Below are positions 56,973-64,000 of a DNA stretch of 64,000 nt, in pieces. Made by a program: the position numbers and the translations under genes. Each line of letters starts with the position of its first letter. The stretch's first letter is position 1. Origin of the DNA: Dirofilaria immitis (Eukaryota > Nematoda > Chromadorea > Rhabditida > Onchocercidae); assembly GCA_024305405.1 (NCBI GenBank), contig JAKNDB010000087.1:248001-312000 (forward strand), read 5' to 3'. The notes under the pieces were generated by a model. That model saw only the letters and a list, made by a program, of their open reading frames with translations, ran no database searches and was not told the DNA's origin.

Positions 56973-59900
56973 GCTAGTGTAATAAACATGTGATTCGATG
57001 AAACGTGCAGTTATTGATTAAACATGAAATTAGATAAAATTAAGTTATGTGATATATAGCAAATTAGAGTCATTTCATTAGATGAAATTAAGTTACGTGA
57101 TATATAGCAAATTAGAGTCATTTCATTAGATGAAATTAAGTTACGTGATATATAGCAAATTAGAGTCATTTCATTAGATAAAATTAAGTTACGTGATGTA
57201 TAGCAAATTAGAGTCATTTCATTAGATAAAATTAAGTTACGTGATATATAGCAAATTAGAGTCATTTCATTCATTACGTGATATATAGCAAATTAGAGTC
57301 ATTTCATTAGATAAAATTAAGTTACGTGATATATAGCAAATTAGAGTCATTTCATTAGATAAAATTAAGTTACGTGATATATAGCAAATTAGAGTCATTT
57401 CATTAGATAAAATTAAGTTACGTGATATATAGCAAATTAGAGTCATTTCATTAGATAAAATTAAGTTACGTGATATATAGCAAATTAGAGTCATTTCATT
57501 TTGGATTGATTATTTGGCAATTTTGAAATAAATGAAAGATTAGAATAGTAATAATTTGTTTATCATTTTTGCAATATTTTATATGCAGTCATTTTCCTCT
57601 TTGCTCATTTACCGTATTTAACTATAATCTTTTCCTTCGATAAATTCATTTCGAAATCATTTGATAAATATTCATTGCTTGTATGATTTAGATTGAGCAT
57701 AAGTATATATGTAAATTGCATTAATTATGTTAATTAGATAATACAAGGAGCAAAATATAGCGGAAAATAGAGAGAGAAAAAGAAAGAATGAAGGAAAGAG
57801 AAAGAGAGAGAGAAAGAGGCAGAGCCTATTCCTATGAATAAATATATTTCATCAAGAGGTGCTGACTCATCATCTATTACCACTGTTGCAGTGCTATTGC
57901 AATAGATGGCGATGAGTCAGCATCTTCTCTTTCCAACTTCTGCATGTATGTGTATGTGTCTGTTTGTATGTGTATGTATGTATTTATGTATGTATATGTA
58001 TGTATGTGTGTGTATGTATGTGTGTGGTCTATTTGTGCGTATGTGTATGTGTGTTGTATGTATGTGTGTGTGTGTGTATACGTATGTGTGTAGGTATGAA
58101 TGTATATGAGTGTGTGTATATGTATGTGTGCGTGTGTGTGTGTGTGTGTGTGGCCTATTTGTGTGTATGTGTATGCATGTGTTTTATATGATGTGTGTGT
58201 AGGTGTGAATATGTGTATGTGAGTGTATGTATATGAATGTGTGTATGTGTATGTATGTATATTTACTAGGTATGTAGTTGTTGTTTTTATGCTGTATAGT
58301 GTGCATTATCAATCTTATTTTTCAGATAGATTTAGTTATTTGCAGCTTATTTGAATTATATCAAATAAATCGACTATGTTTTATCATTATCATTATCAGT
58401 AATATTATGATTATTGTTGTAATAATTATTATCGGTGTTTTTACGATTATCATTGTAGTTACTGTTTCATTGCCATTATTGTAGTGGGTAGAGTAAAAAG
58501 AAGACATTCAGTTGATGATATCGATGATAATGATAGTGATAATATTAATCATAGTTGAGTTGATGATGATGACAACGGTCAGCATCAAGTTGTTATCCAT
58601 CATCCTTCCTCCATCCAAATAATATCAACAGCAACGACAAACTCTATTTGTGTTGTATTTATTTCATCTATCCGTCATTCGTAGTCCGGTTGACCCGTCC
58701 GTTCGTCCGTCCAGTGACGTTTGTTTTTTTCTTCGATATTGTCTTGCTCTTTTAACCCTTCTATTATTTATGAGTTTTTTTTTTGTTAAACGTTAAAGAA
58801 TTGAAATGATAAAGATTAAGTGTCATTTTAATTAATCTTTTAGAGTTACTGCTGTTGTCAATATTATTTTATTCGAAATATTAGAAGAGAAAAAAAAAGG
58901 AATAAAATCAAAGATTGTTAATGGATTTAAATATTTGAGATAGGAAAGAAAAAAAAAGAAATCGTTTAAATATATGCAATGTAACAAATGTATGATCCTT
59001 TATGTTATATATATTGTAAAAGAAACTTAGGTTTTTTTCGATAAATGGCTAGAAGAGAAGTATAAAACTTTAGGGTTTTTTTTTTTTTGAATGAGTAGCT
59101 AGCTGAAAGGAAAAAGCGAAAGAAAGATTGGGCTTTTTTGAATGAATGAATAGCCAGAAGATAAGAGACTAGTTTTTTTCTTTTTTTTATTTAGAAAGAT
59201 GAATAAGGGGAAGAAAAAGACTAGGCTTTTTTGAAAAGATGGCCAGAATGATAACAATGAAAAAGGACGAGGACAAGGAAAAGAGAGGTCGAAAGAGGGA
59301 GAAAGAAAGAGAGAGGGAGAGAGAAAGGGAGGAAAGAGAGATTTTATTACGAATAATAAAAAGCATCATTTAGTAAATTGAGAAAAGCTGTGAATTTATG
59401 CTTGCATGTATAAATGTATCGAAGATATAAGTAGGATTTTATTATCGATTTCCATATATTTTTTAGGTCATAATATTATATGAAGGTTATAATCTAACAA
59501 CAACAACAACAAGCAAACAAACAAACAAACAATAATCAATATTGTCGATTGTTATTGTTTTATTCTTCATTTTTTTATTTTTCATTTTTCTTTCCTTCCT
59601 TCTGATACGTTCAATCCGATAAGAGTTGTTGTAGTTGTAATAGTAATAGTAGTAACTGATAAAATTCTAAGAGAATTAATATAAAGAAAGCAGTAGAATG
59701 AAAGATATATATATATAATCTATAAGCATTTATTATAGAATGGAAAAAAAAGGAAGAAAACATGAAGAATAATATTGTTGATTTATATTTAGCATTAACT
59801 CCTATTCCTTATAGGATAATAGGATAGAATGGGAATATTTATTGAGCGAAAAGAATAAGAAGAATCATAGACTAGGCTTGATTTGCTGCTTAAGCTAAGC

Positions 59901-62900
59901 CTATATAGGCCATAACAAGCAACTACAACGATAAATGACAACGATTGTTGACTTATTACTAATGCAGTTGCATAGTTTAGCGTAGCTTTCAAATAATTTT
60001 AAAATCTACCTCATTTTTTTCTTTTTTTTCTAATTAATTTGGGTTTTCTTTTTCTATTTCTTTCATTCCCGCTTTACCTATCATTCACTTTTTTTTTCCC
60101 TGCCGCATCCGCTTCCGCTTCCTTTCCTTTTACCTTCATTCCCGTATCTTTTATCGATGAAAATTTTGAAAAAAGAAAGACTTATATAGGAGTGGAAGAA
60201 ATAGAAAGTGAGAAGGGCGAAGTGAAGAGTTTGTATTTTATATGTTCAATTGTCAAATGATGAAAAAGGGGTAGTTTTATTGAACATAACTTTTGCTCTT
60301 AATTTAAGTCTGTTATGAATGTAGCATTCATTCCCTCATTTATTCATTCATTCATTCCCTCATTCATTCTCTCATTCATTCATTCATTCAATCATCCATT
60401 CATTCATTCCATTCAATCACTCATTCATTCATTCATTCATTCATTCCCTCATTCATTCATTCATTCATTCCATGCCTTTATTTAATCGTTCGTTCATTCA
60501 TTCATTCATTTCCTATTAAATATTACTATATTGATGCTTTTCCGCTAGTTTGAAAATATTTGACCGGAATGCGTCGGCCATGTACCATCAGGCAATCAGC
60601 ACCGGATGAGCCATCCACTTCTACATCTTGTAAGTGTTCTAAAATAGATGCAAAAAAATGGATTAATAAAATGAAAACATTTTTGTTATTCCATCTTTTT
60701 TATTACAATAATTTCTAAAATTTTTATATGCGATATACTTATTGAATTGAATAGAAAGTTTAATTTAAAATCAAAACCAAAATTTATGATTAATTTGTGT
60801 AAAAGTTTTTAATTTATTTTTTTATATTTCGTATTTTTTTCTTTTTTTTATAATATGTGTTAAAATCTTTCAATATTTCATTTTATTAGTAATGCTTTCG
60901 TTCATTATTATTTTGTTATTATTGATTTTTCTCATTTATCAGTTATTTCTAATCAACTTCAATACTATAAATGAATATTATTCTTGTTTAAATATTTCAA
61001 CAATAAACAATAAAAGTTTATTCAATTTATTTGTCTGATTATTTAAAAATGTTACTAGATTTTAATTCCTCCTTTTAATAATAATAATTTCTAGTTCAAA
61101 TTTACATTAGTTATACTTTAAAAATATCCTAAATTCTACTTATTTCTCTTGATGATTGATTGATCATAATAAGAAAAAAAATGAGAAAAGACATAATATT
61201 ATTTCTATAATTGATGTGAAATTTTATAATTTTTCATGATTTTGGATGTTTTGAAATTCGAGAATATTTTATCATTATGAAGATTATTTAACATTAATTT
61301 TTAAATATTTAATTACTAATAAAGTTTAGGCACTAATATTAGTTGTTTATAGCTAACTATGATATATATTAATATATTTTAGATGGATTTGACGATTTTC
61401 GTAGTCGTTTTCCGGAATTATGTGAAAGTTCTACGGGACGACAAGAAAATATCGGGAAAAATGTGGTTGGAAATCATATCTTAACAAGCATATCCAATCC
61501 GTGTCTTTCAAGTAATAATGATGGTCCAACTCAAATTCTTCCATTCCTGTATCTCGGTTCGCAACAGGATGCGATGGATTCCGGAGTGCTAGCGGTAATA
61601 TTTATTATTTATTATTCTCGTTGCCTCTTTCTCTCTGTCTCTCTCCCTCCATAAAAGATCTGGGAAATTTAAAAGAAATCAGATTCTTGAAAATGTTGTG
61701 TTGTTACAATGATTCAAAATTTAACTGATTGCAGAAATATGGTATCAAATATGTGATAAATCTTAGTGTAAATTGTCCACAACCGGATGCACTAGAACAA
61801 GAAGGTCATTTTATGCGAATACCTGTCAACGATACCTATCAGGCGAAATTATTGCCGCATTTTGAGAGTGCTTTTAAGTTTCTTGGCAAGTGTTTTTATA
61901 TTTTTATTAATTAGAAGCTAACAACATCGATTCTTCGTTTATTGGGATTCTTTTGCAGATAAAGTATGTGAATGTGGTTCGGTAGCATTAGTACATTGTC
62001 TTGCGGGTATTTCTCGAAGTCCAACATTGGCCATTGCATATATGATGAGGCGAAATAATTGGACATCCGAACAAGCATATAGGTTTGTTTCGGAACAGTA
62101 TCTGAATCATTTCAGTTACTTTTGATCCTGGAGTTATGCTTCAGGCTGGCCATTGTTGATCGTATGTTCAAGCAAACATGGATTTACGCATGTGTCCTGA
62201 TGATTACGTATTTATTTATATGATACGTGAATACATGTGTGTTTATATCGCGCATACATCTGTCATGTGCAACAAAATCTGGATTTATCAGTATACGGAT
62301 GTTTTATGATTGTATGCACTTATACAGAACGTAAAAACGTATACCGTCCAAATACGTGTCATGCGCAGTATCATCTTCGGAATTTAAAATAATTGTGTGC
62401 ACCTCTATACGGCACATTGGACACGTATGCTATATTGTACAAACATGTGCAGCAGCGTCATCCAGACTTAGCGGCTTTGATATGGTTAATGTACAAGTTC
62501 ATATAGGGAGGGTATCGCAAGCATTTAAATTTTATAAGGAGAAAATTTTTTCTAATCCAGAAGATTTTCAGTTTAGATGAACTTAATAGTTACAGGTATG
62601 TGAAGGAGCGTAGACCATCTATTTCTCCGAATTTCAATTTCATGGGTCAGTTATTGGAATATGAGGCACGGTTACGAGAGAAGAATGATACGAGCTTAAC
62701 ATCTAAATCCAATGATAGCAGCACTGCCATTTCAACATCCTTCTTCTCAATATCTTCTCTTTCGAATTCTGATTCGTCTGATGATGTTCGTACAGTTCAG
62801 GTAATATTGATATGCTTTGGAAAGTGTTTTTGCTGAAATCATAAAAATTGTATTTCATTTCGAAGAATCAGAGTGTTTAATTTATATTCAGATGGTAAAA

Positions 62901-64000
62901 ATCTGTGAGTAAAATGAATATAGAGTATCACTTCGAAATTTTTTGTAAAAACAGGAGTTTTGATGTTCGATATTTCGGAAATATTTAGAAAACATTATAT
63001 TATGTCAGTCGATCAAGGCTGATTTTAAAGTGTCCTTTAAAAATAACTTTGGATTGCGATGTAATAGTCGATGGGAAGGAAAGATTATCTGTTAGACTGC
63101 ATAAATTAGTACATATTTAGGAATGTGATAGCACTGGGAATATTTCAAAGCTAGAGAAATCAATCAGTTGCGGCACATTATCTCATAAAATATCGTCATA
63201 TAAACCGCAAAGTTTCTGGGACAGCGATTGTAGTCAGCCATCTTCAAAAACCAACGAAAATGGTAAACGTGTGATGGAACCAACATATGAGCATTTACTG
63301 GATCGACCGAGAGTATTGGATGGATTAAAATCCAGGAAGGCTTTGAGTATACCAGAAAAGGTAGATGAGGTATGGGATTATATTATAATAAAGTGTTGCT
63401 GTGTCTTTTTATTCATTTCTTTTCGAACTTAAAAAAATTAATCAGAAAAATAGTGTTTCGTTATCTATTTTCTATAAAATAGTTTTTCCAAAATTAAAAA
63501 AGTGTATCAAAAAGCACAATGTTGCTTCATTTATTATTTCTGTTTCTGTTTGCTGTGCCGAAAAATTCTAAAAATTAATTTTGTAGCGCATATATAATTT
63601 ATAGGGACACTTATTTCTATTCTTACAGGATTTGCCATCGCCGTCAACGGAATTGCAGAAATTGTCATTTACACATTCATCAGACACATCGAATTCAGCA
63701 TCAAATCCACTCTTTTGAGCAGTAGTTACGCGGATAAATCTTCCGTATTGATGAATCCACTAATTCCATCAACTTCTCAGATGGGACATTATTCAGCCGA
63801 GAATTTGAGATTTGACTCGTGCGATCGTTTATCGCTCACATTACCTTTCACTACTTGTAGTCGTAGCAGAAGTTGTCGGGCAGCAGTGGGTCACAAGTTT
63901 TTGACACGTATTAGCCATTATCTTCGAAAAGGAACGTGTCATGTAAAGCATAATAGGAATATTACTATTGGTAATTTGGCTAAATCTAGCATTGTTGGGC
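47656..64000 (+). CDS. vhp-1: Dual-specificity MAP kinase phosphatase, VHP-1/DUSP8/DUSP16 type (partial)
   Basis: Exons 47656-47721, 51066-51176, 54517-54793, 61383-61594, 61735-61885, 61959-62082, 62596-62800, 63121-63369 and 63629 to the window edge; all joins are in phase. It removes phosphate from Thr and Tyr of JNK/p38-class MAP kinases. Residues 1-170 form the rhodanese/CH2 domain (IIIVDCRPFIDYNLLHI; basic docking motif KMMRRRVYDNK; VLVLRDGFDDFRSRFPELCE). The catalytic domain runs from about 195 to 330: GPTQILPFLYLGSQ, general acid D255 in PVNDTYQ, nucleophile C286 and R292 in HCLAGISRS, and RRPSISPNFNFMGQLLEYE. A Ser-rich tail follows, as in DUSP8/16. Introns 1-3 are 3.3, 3.3 and 6.6 kb and full of repeats; later ones are short. 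Intron 5 needs a GC donor. A one-base contraction breaks the frame near 63713. The 3' end lies outside the window. Confidence 0.88.
47722..51065. other. Phosphatase intron 1
   Basis: A 3.3-kb intron. Besides the 38-bp repeat it contains a region near 48900-49090 that resembles, in inverted orientation, 39360-39540 (phrases such as AAATTGAGATTTATCAAT against ATTGATAAATCTCAATTTC), TTTTTTGTTTT-rich sequence at 49560-49780 and AAT/AAATAA-rich sequence at 50660-51045. No exon is supported within it. Confidence 0.5.
48095..48440. repeat. ~38-bp tandem repeat in phosphatase intron 1
   Basis: About nine copies of ATTATTTGGCTAAATTAGCA followed by TTCAAATAATAGGAAATG, some lacking the last part. Confidence 0.8.
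52640..52835. repeat. ~50-bp repeat GATATGATAATATGATCAGA
   Basis: Four diverged copies of GATATGATAATATGATCAGA, GATATGATAGTATCAC and TTGTTTGAAC. Confidence 0.7.
53270..53570. repeat. ~75-bp tandem repeat, four copies
   Basis: Each copy has TTTAACCTTTACATTTAAGG, TCATATAATTTTGATCTATC and ATTCATTTTAGATTATTATA. Copies are highly similar; the last is cut short. Confidence 0.85.
53925..54285. repeat. ~75-bp tandem repeat with TTGATAATAATTATTCATGA
   Basis: Five copies of ATTGATAATAATTATTCATG, ATTCATTATCATCTTATATC and AATTGATATCTTAATAATAA, ending about 230 bases before phosphatase exon 3. Confidence 0.85.
55020..55245. repeat. ~47-bp minisatellite, less AT-rich
   Basis: Five imperfect copies of GAGTGACTGATCCCGATTGA, CCGTCGAATTGAACCTGAG and TTGTCATC; the third lacks about ten bases. 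The base composition differs sharply from the flanks. A minus-strand frame of 75 codons through it is repetitive and not taken as a gene. Confidence 0.8.
57025..57500. repeat. 48-bp minisatellite
   Basis: Nearly ten copies of a 48-base unit: TTAGATAAAATTAAGTTACG, TGATATATAGCAAATTAGAG and TCATTTCA. Copies are almost identical, so the array is young. One copy at about 57266-57280 is deleted by some 22 bases. As 48 is divisible by three, the minus strand shows a 16-residue periodic open frame, which is an artefact. Confidence 0.95.
57856..57926 (+). ncRNA. Candidate pre-miRNA-like hairpin
   Basis: Twelve perfect pairs (57860-57871, TGCTGACTCATC, with 57911-57922) are followed by seven more (57872-57878, ATCTATT, with 57901-57907), with a 3-base bulge GGC on the 3' arm. 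A 22-base loop contains an inner CACTG/CAGTG mini-stem, and base pairs including G-U extend a few positions outward to 57856/57926. Size and shape suit an animal miRNA precursor in an intron on the sense strand. Each arm also contains an AP-1 type TGACTCA/TGAGTCA, so a DNA-level role or a palindromic mobile-element end is possible. I do not recognise the sequence as a known miRNA. Confidence 0.35.
57940..58268. repeat. TG/TATG microsatellite
   Basis: About 330 bases of TGTG and TATG repeats with a ~120-base internal duplication around GGTCTATTTGTGCGTATGTG (58026) and GGCCTATTTGTGTGTATGTG (58152). Cys/Val/Tyr-rich open frames here are artefacts. Confidence 0.92.
59020..59260. repeat. ~65-bp degenerate repeat
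   Basis: Four diverged copies of GGCTTTTTTGAATGAATGAA, TAGCCAGAAGA and GACTAG with purine-rich spacers; followed by a GA-rich tract to 59340. Confidence 0.6.
60315..60512. repeat. CATT tetranucleotide microsatellite
   Basis: About 190 bases of (CATT)n broken by CCTC, CAAT and CATC units. It ends just left of the coding-like island at 60526. Confidence 0.92.
60526..60638. other. Coding-like island readable on both strands inside phosphatase intron 3
   Basis: Minus strand: after an acceptor (CTATTTTAG, up to 60639) 36 codons run to TAG at 60526-60528, including DVEVDGSSGADCLMVHGRR and IPVKYFQTSGKASI; this looks like a terminal exon. Plus strand: after an acceptor-like CGCTAG (60548) an ATG at 60570 opens MRRPCTIRQSAPDEPSTSTS and meets a perfect donor, T/GTAAGTG, at 60631; its phase (1) matches phosphatase exon 61383, so it could be an alternative first exon that skips most of the rhodanese domain. 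Only one reading is likely true. I lean slightly to the plus-strand alternative exon because of the phase match and the lack of minus-strand partner exons. Confidence 0.4.
62083..62595. other. Phosphatase intron 6, less AT-rich
   Basis: This 513-base intron is richer in G and C than the others and contains repeated ACGTAT/ATACGT words and several GCATGTG-like phrases between 62190 and 62440. A 74-codon plus-strand frame (62356-62580) is not in phase with the flanking exons and is not called. Confidence 0.45.

Larger units (their letters stand above)
54794..61382. other. Phosphatase intron 3 (6.6 kb)
   Basis: The largest intron of the gene. It separates the end of the rhodanese domain from its last strand and the catalytic domain. 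It carries at least five repeat arrays, a strong hairpin at 57856-57926 and the two-strand coding-like island at 60526-60638, each listed separately. The rest is AT-rich sequence with CT- and GA-rich tracts. Confidence 0.6.

Noticed and set aside
57011..57494. Minus-strand frames with a 16-residue periodic protein
   Set aside because: The 48-bp repeat length is divisible by three, so any stop-free unit gives a long frame; no start, flanking exon or composition supports a gene.
57906..58191. Cys/Val/Tyr-rich frames
   Set aside because: Translation of TG/TATG microsatellite.

Overview
The window looks like a strongly AT-rich nematode nuclear genome, most likely a spirurid/filarial worm. This is inferred from gene architecture: many short exons, TTTCAG-type acceptors, acceptor-like sites a few bases before start codons that suit spliced-leader trans-splicing, a receptor guanylate cyclase, and a VHP-1-type MAP kinase phosphatase. 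No bacterial gene organisation, rRNA, CRISPR array or recognisable tRNA was seen. All gene models below were built by hand from reading-frame phase, splice signals and family knowledge; nothing was searched.

Layout. 1-4870: AT-rich non-coding DNA with degenerate repeats and an ATG/GAT microsatellite. 4885-8780 (+): a divergent neuronal-calcium-sensor/KChIP-like EF-hand protein (5' end unresolved). 8781-12630: non-coding, ending in a 47-bp minisatellite. 12663-15211 (+): a compact 99-residue single-LIM protein. 16845-18125 (-): a complete 187-residue glyoxalase I with all four metal ligands. 18126-21340: non-coding with repeats and one possible orphan exon. 21368-32236 (+): a 27-exon receptor guanylate cyclase of about 1,308 residues. 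32237-47655: a large gene-poor, repeat-rich block holding a 2.6-kb satellite with a clear 405-bp higher-order period, an AAT microsatellite of about 1.4 kb, hairpin clusters and a small coding-like island. 47656-64000 (+): a dual-specificity phosphatase gene (VHP-1/DUSP8/16 type) whose rhodanese half is spread over introns of several kb and which runs off the right edge.

Functional links are loose. The cyclase, the EF-hand protein and the MAP kinase phosphatase are all signalling proteins, but they are separate transcription units with no sign of an operon. The main points for a second look are: single-base homopolymer contractions that break the cyclase frame five times and the phosphatase frame once; two GC-AG introns forced by reading-frame phase; the 405-bp higher-order satellite; a 63-71 nt perfect-stem hairpin inside a phosphatase intron; and small GC-richer islands with coding signal that no model explains.
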